NCBI RefSeq assembly: GCF_027924905.1
Contig: NZ_AP027055.1
Location: 992,001 to 1,056,000 of the forward strand
Direction of reading: 5' to 3'
Length of the DNA stretch: 64,000 nucleotides
Source of the DNA: Limnohabitans sp. INBF002
GTDB lineage: Bacteria; Pseudomonadota; Gammaproteobacteria; Burkholderiales; Burkholderiaceae_C
Numbering within the stretch: the stretch's first letter is position 1; each line of letters opens with the position of its first letter. A program made the position numbers and the translations under genes. The notes below the pieces were generated by a model that was not told where the DNA came from, searched no databases, and worked only from the letters and a program-made list of their open reading frames with translations. Of the stretch, positions 18,094 through 26,156 are shown piece after piece.

Positions 18094-20487
18094 ATGAGCC
18101 GCCACAGCGCCTCTACGCACTGGGATTGCGATTTGCTCGTTGTGGGCTCGGGCGCAGGTGCGCTGTCTACGGCCGTCACGGCTGCGCACTTGGGGCTCAA
18201 AGTCATCGTCGTTGAAAAGGATCCGCAATACGGCGGTACCACCGCATGGTCGGGTGGTTGGATGTGGATTCCACGCAACCCGTTGGCGATCAAAGCGGGC
18301 ATGACCGAACCGATTGAAAAGCCGCTGGCGTATTTGCGCCGCGAGTTGGGCGAACAGTTTGACGAAACGCGTGCGCGCGCTTTCCTCACGCACGGGCCGC
18401 GCATGGTGCGCTTCTTTGAAGACCACACGGCTTTGCAGTTCATCGATGGCAACTTGATCCCCGATTTCCACGGCAAAACCGAAGACGCTGCCTTGGGTGG
18501 CCGCTCGGTCTGCGCGGCACCGTTCAACGGCCGCTGGCTGGGCAAGCATGTGAAGCAGCTCAAAACACCGTTGTACGAGATGACTTTCCTGGGCATGGGC
18601 ATTGCCTCGGGGGCTGACATTCGTCACTTCTTCAATGCGCTGCGTTCATGGGGCTCGTTCTTCCATGCGGCCAAGCGCGTCACGCGTCATGTGTTTGATT
18701 TGCTTTTGCATGGCCGTGGCATGCAGCTGGTCAACGGCAATGCCTTGGTCGCAGGTTTGGCCAAGTCAGCATTTGATGCGGGGGTGGACATTCGCGTCAG
18801 CAGCCCGGCGGTGCGTTTGATCACAGAAGCCGGTGCTGACGGTGTGCAAAAAGTGCGTGGCGCTGTGGTGATGCACAACGGCACCGAGCAAGCCATTCGT
18901 GCCAAACGCGGTGTGATGCTGGCCACCGGTGGCTTTCCACACGACCCGCAACGTAAGAGCCAACTCTTGCCGCACGACCCGACAGGCCAACAACATTTCT
19001 CAGCAGCCTCGCGCGGCAACACCGGCGATGGTTTGCGCATGGGCGAGTCGGTGGGCGCTGTGGTCGCCACCGATTTGAAGCACGCGGCTGCCATGGCGCC
19101 CGTGTCTTTGGTGCCACGTCAAGATGGAACCACCGCACACTACCCGCATTTGATTGAACGCGGCAAGCCCGGCTTGATTGCCGTGACACGCTTTGGCAAA
19201 CGCTTTGTGAACGAGGCCGACTCGTACCACGACTTCATGCAAGGGTTGATTCAAGCCTTACCTGAAGGTGAGCCCGTGCAAGCCTGGTTGGTGGTGGACC
19301 ACCGCTTCATCCGTCGCTGGGGCTTAGGCGCCGTCAAACCTGCACCCGTGCCCATGCATGGCATGTTGGCCAATGGTTACTTGAAACGTGGCAACACCTT
19401 GGCTGAGTTGGCGGATGCGTGTGGCATCGACGCCGTGGCCTTGCACAACACCGTGGCGCGTTACAACACCCAAGCCGACATTGGCTACGACGGTGAATTT
19501 GCCAAAGGCCAAACCGCTTACAACCGTGTGCAAGGCGACGCCACACACGAAGGCCGCAACCCCAACATGGCGCCCATTCAAGACGGTCCGTTTTACGCGG
19601 TACGCATCGTGGCTGGCAGCTTGGGCACGTTTGCGGGCTTGCGTTGCAACGAACACGCCCAAGTGCTCAATGCGCAAGGCCAGCCCATCGACGGTTTGTA
19701 CGCTGGTGGCAACGACCTCTCCAGCGTGATGGGGGGCAACTACCCGAGCGGTGGCATCACCCTCGGTCCCGCCATGACATTTGGCTACCTCGCGGCGCAC
19801 CACGCGGCTCGCTTGTCACCTGACTTCGCATCTTCTGAACATCCATTTTTGAAAAGGACTTCCCCCATGTATTACGAACTCGCCACCATGACGCTGCCTT
19901 TTGGTACCGCTGCCCAAGCCGCAGCCAACGTGCAAACTTTTTGCGCGCAAGGCCAAGGCGAATTGCTGGGCTGCTGGTTCACCGACATCGGTGTGCTCAA
20001 CCAAATGGTTGTGTTGCGCGGCTTTGACGACTTGGCCACCTTGCAAGCCGAGCGCAACCGCACGCAGCACAATGCCAGCCCGTTTGGTTGTGGCGACATC
20101 TTTCAAAGCTTGGAGCAACACAGCTACCAAGGCTTCCCTTGGATGAAGCCCGTGCGCCCCAGCGCCGAGAGCGGCATCAACGGCCCCGTGTACGAAATTC
20201 GCACCTACGGCATCAAGCCCGGTGGCGTGCAACCCACGATTGATTTGTGGGAACAAGCCATTCCTGCACGCGAAAAAATTTCGCCTTGCGTGGTGGCCAT
20301 GGTCGCGTTGGACGGCCCCTTGCGCTTCACCAACATTTGGGCTTACCCCACACTCGACGCACGAAGCAAAGCGCGCGCGGATGCTGTGGCCCAAGGCATC
20401 TGGCCACCCAAAGGCGGCCCAGCCAACTTGACCACCAACATGGTGTCCACCATCGCGTTGCCCACCGCAGTTTCTCCATTGAAATAA
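18094..20487 (+). CDS. KstD-like FAD-dependent dehydrogenase joined in frame to a NIPSNAP-type domain
   Basis: A 797-residue reading frame. Residues about 1-575 are a KstD-like flavoprotein: FAD motif VVGSGAGALSTAVTAA near 16-31, GGTTAWSGGWMWIPRN, and the C-terminal signature GGNYPSGGITLGPAMTFGYL. Residues 592-797 form two alpha+beta repeats of NIPSNAP type (YYELATMTLPFGTAAQ and YEIRTYGIKPGGVQPTIDLW). The paralogue at 14580 ends right after the equivalent flavin signature, so the second part is an addition. An in-frame ATG (19867) with AAAAGGA 8 bases upstream marks the junction, so the second domain may also be made alone. A lost stop or a sequence indel could explain the join. Confidence 0.8.
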   Translation: MSRHSASTHWDCDLLVVGSGAGALSTAVTAAHLGLKVIVVEKDPQYGGTTAWSGGWMWIPRNPLAIKAGMTEPIEKPLAYLRRELGEQFDETRARAFLTHGPRMVRFFEDHTALQFIDGNLIPDFHGKTEDAALGGRSVCAAPFNGRWLGKHVKQLKTPLYEMTFLGMGIASGADIRHFFNALRSWGSFFHAAKRVTRHVFDLLLHGRGMQLVNGNALVAGLAKSAFDAGVDIRVSSPAVRLITEAGADGVQKVRGAVVMHNGTEQAIRAKRGVMLATGGFPHDPQRKSQLLPHDPTGQQHFSAASRGNTGDGLRMGESVGAVVATDLKHAAAMAPVSLVPRQDGTTAHYPHLIERGKPGLIAVTRFGKRFVNEADSYHDFMQGLIQALPEGEPVQAWLVVDHRFIRRWGLGAVKPAPVPMHGMLANGYLKRGNTLAELADACGIDAVALHNTVARYNTQADIGYDGEFAKGQTAYNRVQGDATHEGRNPNMAPIQDGPFYAVRIVAGSLGTFAGLRCNEHAQVLNAQGQPIDGLYAGGNDLSSVMGGNYPSGGITLGPAMTFGYLAAHHAARLSPDFASSEHPFLKRTSPMYYELATMTLPFGTAAQAAANVQTFCAQGQGELLGCWFTDIGVLNQMVVLRGFDDLATLQAERNRTQHNASPFGCGDIFQSLEQHSYQGFPWMKPVRPSAESGINGPVYEIRTYGIKPGGVQPTIDLWEQAIPAREKISPCVVAMVALDGPLRFTNIWAYPTLDARSKARADAVAQGIWPPKGGPANLTTNMVSTIALPTAVSPLK
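19852..19869 (+). promoter_or_regulatory. Internal ribosome binding site and start at the NIPSNAP domain boundary
   Basis: AAAAGGA (19852-19858) is followed after 8 bases by an ATG (19867) that is in frame with the flavoprotein and opens the NIPSNAP-type domain (MYYELATM). Two stops in the +2 frame (19821 and 19836) lie just upstream. The arrangement is that of a separate downstream gene, yet no in-frame stop separates it from the flavoprotein. Confidence 0.6.
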
Positions 20488-20507
20488 GTCATTCAAGGTA
20501 GCTCACC

Positions 20508-21317
20508 ATGCGCACTTATTCACTCGCGTACTTAACGGCCAACGCATCCACTGTGTCGCAAGCCATTGGCATTGCGGCAGAGCTGGGCTATGGTTTTGTG
20601 GGCTTGCGTTTGCAACCCAATGGGCCTGGCGCTCCGTTTCAAAGTTTCATCGACGATGCCGTTGTGCAGCGCGAAACCTTGGCGCGCATGGCCGACACGG
20701 GCGTGCAAGTGTTTGACCTTGAAATCATTCGTATCGGCGAGCAGTTTGACCCCGTGGTGCACCGCCCCTTGTTAGAGGCGGGTGCCGCACTCAAAGCCCG
20801 TGCGGTGTTGATTGCAGCCGACGACAGCAACGAACAGCGTTTGGCCCACCATTACGCGCAACTGTGTGAGTTCATGCAGCCCTATGGCCTCACCGCAGAT
20901 TTAGAGTTCATGCCGTGGACGGGTGTGAAAGATGCACAAGCCGCGATGCGTGTGGTCAAAGCAGCCGGCACCCCCAAAAACGCCGGCATCTTGGTCGATG
21001 CCTTGCACTTTGGTCGCTCCACCACCAGCTTGGCAGACATTGCGGCCATCCCGCGCGAGCTGTTGCACTACGCGCAAATGTGCGATGCGCAAGCAGGTTT
21101 GAACTTCACCACAGAGCAGCTGATTCACACCGCACGCCAAGAGCGCTTGTTGCCAGGCGAAGGCAACATCGATGTGGCAGGTTTGTTTGCCACCTTGCCG
21201 CAAGATTTGCCAGTGAGCGTGGAAATTGTGAACTTAGAACGATCGAAACCGATCGGTGACAAAGCTTGGGCTGCGCTGTGTCTCAACGCCACCCAGAAAG
21301 TTTTGGGCGATGCCTGA
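20508..21317 (+). CDS. Sugar-phosphate isomerase/epimerase-like TIM-barrel protein
   Basis: A 269-residue protein of the xylose isomerase-like TIM-barrel (AP endonuclease family 2) superfamily. Putative divalent-metal ligands are the acidic residue in ADLEFMPWT, Asp and His in GILVDALHFGRS, Asp in MCDAQAG, and Glu in SVEIVN. GTP-like or DNA-repair motifs are absent, so it is more likely an isomerase or a dehydratase. AAGGTAG lies before the ATG, and the gene follows the flavoprotein by 20 bp in one operon. 3-Dehydroshikimate dehydratases belong to the same fold, but this protein lacks their characteristic middle segments. Substrate unknown. Confidence 0.8.
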   Translation: MRTYSLAYLTANASTVSQAIGIAAELGYGFVGLRLQPNGPGAPFQSFIDDAVVQRETLARMADTGVQVFDLEIIRIGEQFDPVVHRPLLEAGAALKARAVLIAADDSNEQRLAHHYAQLCEFMQPYGLTADLEFMPWTGVKDAQAAMRVVKAAGTPKNAGILVDALHFGRSTTSLADIAAIPRELLHYAQMCDAQAGLNFTTEQLIHTARQERLLPGEGNIDVAGLFATLPQDLPVSVEIVNLERSKPIGDKAWAALCLNATQKVLGDA

Positions 21318-21336
21318 TCGTGTTTGCCACGCTGAG

Positions 21337-22119
21337 TTAAATCAAGGGGCGCAAACTCTGCGCGACTTCGCGCAACACGGGCAACACGCGGTTCACGGCT
21401 TCCTTCGAAGTCTCGTGCTGAATGGGCATGCTCACGGTCAGCGCGCCTTGCACATTCCCTTTGTGGTCACGCAAGGGCACAGCCACACCGCGGTACGCCA
21501 AGTCGAGTTGTTGCTCGGACAGCGCCCAGTCTTGTGCACGGATGCGGGCCAACTCGGCGCGCATGCGTTTGGGGTCGGTGATGGTGTGAGAGGTGAACGC
21601 CTTGAGTTCATGGTTGGCCAACCACGCGTCCACTTCTTCTTCGCCCAACAGCGCAAGCAACAACACGCCCGCGCTGGTGAGGTGACAGGGCACACGCGCC
21701 CCCAGTGCAAAGCTGGTGTTCATGCTTCGGTTTTGTCCGTTGCGCGCGATGTAAACCAAGTCATAGCCGTCGAGCACGGCGACAAACGAAATTTCTTGTG
21801 TGCCCATCGCCAAGCGCTGCAACGAGGGTTGCACGATGCGCGGCAAGCGCGCCGACTCCAAGTACGACTGGCCCAAACGCATGACCTTGGGCGTGAGCCA
21901 AAACAACTTGCCGTCGGTGGTCACAAAACCCAAGTGGGCGAGGGTGAGCAAATAACGACGCGCGGCGGTACGCGTGAGTCCGCAGCGTTGCCCGGCTTGT
22001 GTGGCGGTCAAGCGCGGGTTGTGTTCGTCAAAGGTTTGCAGCATGGTCAAACCTTTGTCCAAGCCTGCGATCCAGTCCTTCTTGTCCATGCCCGTCGATT
22101 GCGTCAAAAGTGTGTTCAT
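21337..22119 (-). CDS. IclR-family transcriptional regulator (PcaR/PcaU-like)
   Basis: A 260-residue IclR-type regulator from the chosen ATG at 22119 (MNTLLTQ). A longer frame to 22164 would reach the operator boxes; a start at 22089 (MDKKDW) is possible. The HTH region TATQAGQRCGLTRTAARRYL and the effector domain (ISFVAVLDGYDLVYIARNGQ, AYRGVAVPLRDHKGN) place it with the PcaR/PcaU/PobR subgroup. It is divergent from a LivK-type receptor gene, and two PcaR-like boxes lie between the two genes. It most likely senses an aromatic or hydroaromatic acid and controls the ABC importer. Confidence 0.88.
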   Translation of the reverse strand: MNTLLTQSTGMDKKDWIAGLDKGLTMLQTFDEHNPRLTATQAGQRCGLTRTAARRYLLTLAHLGFVTTDGKLFWLTPKVMRLGQSYLESARLPRIVQPSLQRLAMGTQEISFVAVLDGYDLVYIARNGQNRSMNTSFALGARVPCHLTSAGVLLLALLGEEEVDAWLANHELKAFTSHTITDPKRMRAELARIRAQDWALSEQQLDLAYRGVAVPLRDHKGNVQGALTVSMPIQHETSKEAVNRVLPVLREVAQSLRPLI

Positions 22120-22147
22120 AGCGTGTGCAGGGGGAAACCCGAGATGG

Positions 22148-22183
22148 GATCGATGATCGCACATAAGCGTTCGTTAATCGCAC
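22148..22183 (+). promoter_or_regulatory. Two tandem PcaR-type boxes, 21 bp apart
   Basis: GATCGATGATCGCAC (22148-22162) and GTTCGTTAATCGCAC (22169-22183) are direct repeats with a 21-bp period, two helical turns. From memory, the 15-bp PcaR box of Pseudomonas is GTTCGATAATCGCAC; the copies match it at 13 and 14 positions. They lie between a PcaR-like IclR gene and the livK-type gene. This is the best-supported operator in the window. Confidence 0.75.
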
Positions 22184-22324
22184 ATTTTGGGTTAATTTAT
22201 CCCTCACTTCACGCTTTTCCAATTAAATTTCACACGTTCAATGCCTTTGAACGGTGTGCAGCTGATTTCATCACCCCGAGTCACCACATCAAGGCTCAAT
22301 TTCAAACCCAAAGAGGAGACATCC

Positions 22325-23470
22325 ATGAATAAACGTTCCACCTTAAAAGCTGTAGCTGCCGCCGCGATTTTTGCGTTGGCAGGCGTGGCCCACGCCCAGC
22401 AAACCATCAAGATTGCCAACATCGTTGAGCTCTCAGGTCCTGGCACCACAGCCGGCACGGTGTTCAAGAACGGCGTGGAGTTGGCGGTCAAAGAGATCAA
22501 CGACAACGGCGGCATCTTGGGCAAGAAAATTGAGAACTACACCGTTGACACACAAACCAACCCTGGCGTGGCCAAGGGTTTGACCCAGAAGGCTGTGGAC
22601 GACGGCGTGTTCGCCATTTTTGGCCCCGTGTACTCGGGCTCCATCATGGTGTCCATGGCTGAATCCAAGCGCGGCGAAGTGCCTAACTTCACAGGCGGCG
22701 AAGCCGCTTCCATCACCGCACAAGGCAACCCTTATGTGTTCCGTACAGCGTTTGGCCAAAGCACATCGTTCCCTAAGCTGGCCAAGTTCATCAACACCAA
22801 AGCCAAAACATTGGCGGTGATTTATGTGAACAACGACTTCGGCAAAGGCGGTCGTGACACCTTGGCCAAATTGCTCGATGGCAGCCCTACCAAAGTGGTG
22901 GCAGACATTTCGACAGACGCAGGTCAAGTCGACTTCTCCGCTGCGGTGTTGAAAGCCAAACAAAGCAACGCCGACGCGATCTTTGCGTACACCAACGAAG
23001 AAGAATCTGCTCGTTTGTTGCGTGAGTTGAAGAAACAAGGTTGGACCAAGCCTGTCATCGGCGAGACCACGTTGACAGGTCAAAAAGTGATCGAACTCGC
23101 AGGCGATGCAGCCAACGGTGCGATGGCCCACGTGGGTTTGACCGTGGATGCCCCTAACCCAGAAATGTTGAAGTTCAAGGCTAAGTACTACCAAGCCTAC
23201 GGCAGCATTTCTGACCACAACGGCATCAAGGGCTACACCGGTGTGTACGTCTTGAAAGCCGCTATCGAAAAAGTGGGCAAGCTCGACCGCAAGGCCGTCG
23301 CTCAAGCTTTGCATGGCATCAACATCAGCGCTAAGAAAAATCCAGGCGTCATCATGGACGTGAGCTTTGACGCCAACGGTGACCTCGACCGCGAAAGCTT
23401 CTTGATCGAAGTGAAAAACGGCCGTCAAGTGGTGACCGCTACTTTGCCCGCTTTGAACGCGAAGAAGTAA
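22325..23470 (+). CDS. livK: ABC transporter substrate-binding protein, branched-chain amino acid/aromatic acid type
   Basis: A 381-residue periplasmic binding protein of the LivK family (ANF-receptor fold). The ATG at 22325 has GAGGAG upstream and begins a signal peptide (MNKRSTLKAVAAAAIFALAG, cleavage after AHA). IKIANIVELSGPGTTAGTVF, ELAVKEINDNGGILGKKIE and AIFGPVYSGSIMVSM are diagnostic. It heads livKHMGF. The PcaR-like regulator and neighbouring catabolic genes suggest that the ligand is an aromatic or hydroaromatic acid and not leucine; this is inference. A strong hairpin right after the gene probably limits read-through so that receptor is made in excess. Confidence 0.92.
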   Translation: MNKRSTLKAVAAAAIFALAGVAHAQQTIKIANIVELSGPGTTAGTVFKNGVELAVKEINDNGGILGKKIENYTVDTQTNPGVAKGLTQKAVDDGVFAIFGPVYSGSIMVSMAESKRGEVPNFTGGEAASITAQGNPYVFRTAFGQSTSFPKLAKFINTKAKTLAVIYVNNDFGKGGRDTLAKLLDGSPTKVVADISTDAGQVDFSAAVLKAKQSNADAIFAYTNEEESARLLRELKKQGWTKPVIGETTLTGQKVIELAGDAANGAMAHVGLTVDAPNPEMLKFKAKYYQAYGSISDHNGIKGYTGVYVLKAAIEKVGKLDRKAVAQALHGINISAKKNPGVIMDVSFDANGDLDRESFLIEVKNGRQVVTATLPALNAKK

Positions 23471-23480
23471 CCAAGAAAAC

Positions 23481-23516
23481 AAGGCACGCCTATTTCGGGC
23501 GTGCCTTTCTTTTTTC
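23481..23516 (+). terminator. Intra-operon attenuating terminator after livK
   Basis: AAGGCACGCC (23481-23490) pairs perfectly with GGCGTGCCTT (23498-23507), 7-base loop, followed by TCTTTTTT. It lies between the receptor gene and the first permease gene, the usual place for partial termination in ABC importer operons. Confidence 0.85.
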
Positions 23517-23528
23517 AAGCGAATCGAC

Positions 23529-24404
23529 ATGACCGACTTCCTACAACTCTTTTTCAGTGGCCTCGCCACCGGCAGCATTTATGCGCTGGCAGCCTTGGGC
23601 TTTACCTTGCTTTGGCAAGCTTCGGGCACCATCAACTTCGCGCAAGGCGAGTTTGTGATGCTGCCTGCTTTCATGATGCTGGGCTTCTTGGCCGCAGGCT
23701 TTCCTTTGGTGCTGAGTTTTGCTGCGAGTTGTGTGGTGTCGGTCTTTGTGCTGGGCTGGTTGTTCAAGCGCGGCGTGGTGGACCCGCTCTTTAAGTTCGG
23801 CATGATGCCCATCGTGGTGGCGACCATTGGTCTGTCCATCGCCATGCGCAACGCCGTGCGTGCGGGCTACAGCGCTGAGCCGCATCCATTCCCCAATCTG
23901 TTTCCAGACGAGGTGTACAACATTGCTGGTGTGACCATTTCGGCCACCGACATTGGTACCTTTGTGTTTGCCATTGCACTCGTGTTGGTGACGCAAGCCT
24001 TCTTGGCCAAGACCGTCACCGGTCGCGCCATGCAAGCCGTGGCACAAAACACCGAGAGCGCTTCGGTGTTGGGCATCAACGTGCCGCGCATGATTTTTTA
24101 CACCTTCGCCATCAACGCGGTGCTGGCTGCTGCCGCTGCGATTTTGGTGACACCGACTTATTTGGCGAAGTTCGACATGGGCGCGTCGCTGGGCAACAAG
24201 GCCTTTTTCGCCGCCATCATTGGCGGCTTCAACAACTCACGCGGTGCGTTGTTGGGCGGCGTGATTGTGGGCGTGTGCGAAAACTTGGCTGCAGCCTACA
24301 TTTCGCCTGCGTACAAAGACGCCGTGGCGCTGGTCATTTTCATGGTCGTGATTTTGTTCAAGCCACAAGGCTTGCTCGGTAAAAAAGTGGAGCGCAAAGT
24401 ATGA
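23529..24404 (+). CDS. livH: ABC transporter permease, LivH family
   Basis: A 291-residue inner-membrane permease of the LivH family with about eight hydrophobic helices. Family features are LQLFFSGLATGSIYALAALG, INFAQGEFVMLPAF near the N-terminus, and the EAA-like cytoplasmic loop region GRAMQAVAQNTESASVLGIN. It pairs with LivM to form the pore of the importer. The stop overlaps the livM start by 4 bp (ATGA), which couples translation. Length is normal for the family. Confidence 0.93.
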   Translation: MTDFLQLFFSGLATGSIYALAALGFTLLWQASGTINFAQGEFVMLPAFMMLGFLAAGFPLVLSFAASCVVSVFVLGWLFKRGVVDPLFKFGMMPIVVATIGLSIAMRNAVRAGYSAEPHPFPNLFPDEVYNIAGVTISATDIGTFVFAIALVLVTQAFLAKTVTGRAMQAVAQNTESASVLGINVPRMIFYTFAINAVLAAAAAILVTPTYLAKFDMGASLGNKAFFAAIIGGFNNSRGALLGGVIVGVCENLAAAYISPAYKDAVALVIFMVVILFKPQGLLGKKVERKV

Positions 24405-25384
24405 AGAAGCTCGCAATTCTTGCCGGCCTCTTGGGGCTGCTGGCCTGTATTTTTGTGCCCACGTTGCTCAAAAATCACGGCATCTATTTGTTCACCTATT
24501 GGCTGATCTACGTCATTGCCACCATGGGCTTGAACCTCACCATCGGTTACGCCGGTCAAAAGTCGCTCGGACATGCCGCGTTCTTTGGCATTGGCGCCTA
24601 CACCGTGGCGGTGATGATGCAAGCGGGTTACAGCTTTTGGCTCGGCATGCCACTCGCAGCCTTGGGCTGCTTTGTGGTGGGTTTGGCGCTGGGCTTTCCT
24701 GCGCTGCGCGTGCAAACCATTTACTTGGCATTTGCCACCCTCGGCTTCAATACCGCCGTGTGGTTGGTGATGCGTAACGAAGAGTGGCTCACGGGCGGCA
24801 CCTTTGGCATCAACAACATTGCACGTCCTGAAGCTTTCGGCATCAGCTTTGATGGCAACTTGGCTTACTACTACTTGGTCTTGGCATTTGCCGTGGTGCT
24901 GGGTTTGCTCTTGTGGGGCTTGCTCAACTCGCCATGGGGCAAAGCGTTCACGGCCTTGCGTGACAACCCCATCCGTGCGGAGAGCTTGGGTGTGGACATC
25001 CGTGGTTACACCTTGCTGAGCTTCGCGATTGGCGCGGCTTATGCAGGCATTGCCGGTGGTTTGTTTGGCTCGATGGTTCAGTTCATTGACCCTGCACCGT
25101 TCACGGTGGAAGCGTCCATCATGATGTACCTCATGGTGGTGGTGGGTGGCCCTGGTTATTTCTTGGGTCCCTTGCTGGGTGCTGCTGTGGGCGTGATCTT
25201 GCCCGAGTGGCTGCGCTTTGCACAGGCTTGGTATTTGTTTGTGTTCGGCACCGCCGTGGTGATGTTGATGATTTGGCTGCCCGATGGTTTGCTGAGCATT
25301 CCAGACCGCATTCGTGCGAAACGTCAGTCGCGTGAAGCCTCGGCTGCACGTGCGGCGGCAGGCCAATCAGGAGTCAAAGCATGA
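24401..25384 (+). CDS. livM: ABC transporter permease, LivM family
   Basis: A 327-residue LivM-type permease. GYAGQKSLGHAAFFGIGAYT, FPALRVQTIYLAFATLGF and the coupling-loop segment GKAFTALRDNPIRAESLGVD are characteristic; many hydrophobic helices fill the rest. The C-terminus is basic and cytoplasmic (RIRAKRQSREASAARAAAG). It overlaps livH and livG by 4 bp at each end, so livHMG are translationally coupled. It forms the heteromeric channel with LivH. Confidence 0.93.
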   Translation: MKKLAILAGLLGLLACIFVPTLLKNHGIYLFTYWLIYVIATMGLNLTIGYAGQKSLGHAAFFGIGAYTVAVMMQAGYSFWLGMPLAALGCFVVGLALGFPALRVQTIYLAFATLGFNTAVWLVMRNEEWLTGGTFGINNIARPEAFGISFDGNLAYYYLVLAFAVVLGLLLWGLLNSPWGKAFTALRDNPIRAESLGVDIRGYTLLSFAIGAAYAGIAGGLFGSMVQFIDPAPFTVEASIMMYLMVVVGGPGYFLGPLLGAAVGVILPEWLRFAQAWYLFVFGTAVVMLMIWLPDGLLSIPDRIRAKRQSREASAARAAAGQSGVKA

Positions 25385-26154
25385 CGATATCTACCAACCA
25401 ACCCGTTCTCAAAGTCACCGACTTGAAGAAGGCCTACGGCGCGATTCAAGCGGTGGGTGGCGTGTCTTTTGAGGTGCGCCCCGGTGAAATTTTTGGTGTC
25501 ATTGGCCCCAACGGTTCGGGCAAGACCACCTTGTTCAACAGTATGTTGGGTCAGATCACACCGGACACCGGCAAGATTGAACTCAACGGCCAAGACGTGA
25601 CGCAATTGGGCCCCTTGGAGCTCAACCGCCTCGGTGTAGGCCGCACCTTCCAAACCCTGCAGGTGTTTGGCAAGATGACCGTGCGCGACAACTTGATCGT
25701 GGCCGCGCAAGAGCACCAAGGCACCATGTTCAGCCGCATGTTTGCGCCCAGCGATTCCAACTTGGGAGCCAAGGCAGATGCCTTGATTGACCAATTCCAC
25801 ATCCGACATGTGGCCGACAAAAAAGCCGGTGAGTTGAGCTACGGCCAGCAAAAGCTGGTGGACATTGCCATGGCTTTCATGAGTGAACCCGACTTGGTCT
25901 TGCTCGACGAACCTTGCGCGGGTGTGAACCCATCGCTGGTGGGCGGCATCAGCACCTTGCTGAAAGATTTGAACAAAACCCAAAGAGCAGACGGCAAGGC
26001 CAGCAGTTTTGTGGTGATTGAACACAACATGGATTTTGTGATGGACCTGTGCCACCGCATCATGGTGATGGTCGAAGGCAAGGTGATGGCCATTGGTACG
26101 CCGGCTGAGATTCGCGCCAACAAACAAGTGCTCGACGCTTACTTGGGAAGCTGA
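25381..26154 (+). CDS. livG: ABC transporter ATP-binding protein, LivG family
   Basis: A 257-residue ATPase subunit. Walker A is GPNGSGKTT (about 41-49); the ABC signature reads LSYGQQKLVDIAMAF (variant of LSGGQ, common in LivG); Walker B is DLVLLDEPCAGVNP; the switch His is in FVVIEHNMD. It works with LivF to drive the importer. The start overlaps livM by 4 bp (ATGA). Confidence 0.94.
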   Translation: MTISTNQPVLKVTDLKKAYGAIQAVGGVSFEVRPGEIFGVIGPNGSGKTTLFNSMLGQITPDTGKIELNGQDVTQLGPLELNRLGVGRTFQTLQVFGKMTVRDNLIVAAQEHQGTMFSRMFAPSDSNLGAKADALIDQFHIRHVADKKAGELSYGQQKLVDIAMAFMSEPDLVLLDEPCAGVNPSLVGGISTLLKDLNKTQRADGKASSFVVIEHNMDFVMDLCHRIMVMVEGKVMAIGTPAEIRANKQVLDAYLGS

Positions 26155-26156
26155 TC

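Noticed and set aside
21256-22332. 358-codon plus-strand open frame
   Set aside because: Antisense to the IclR gene for most of its length, starts inside the TIM-barrel gene, and has no recognisable domain.
22433-23578. 381-codon minus-strand open frame
   Set aside because: Antisense to livK with no domain features; caused by codon bias on the coding strand.
24296-25366. 356-codon minus-strand open frame
   Set aside because: Antisense to livM; Gln/His-rich, no start signal.
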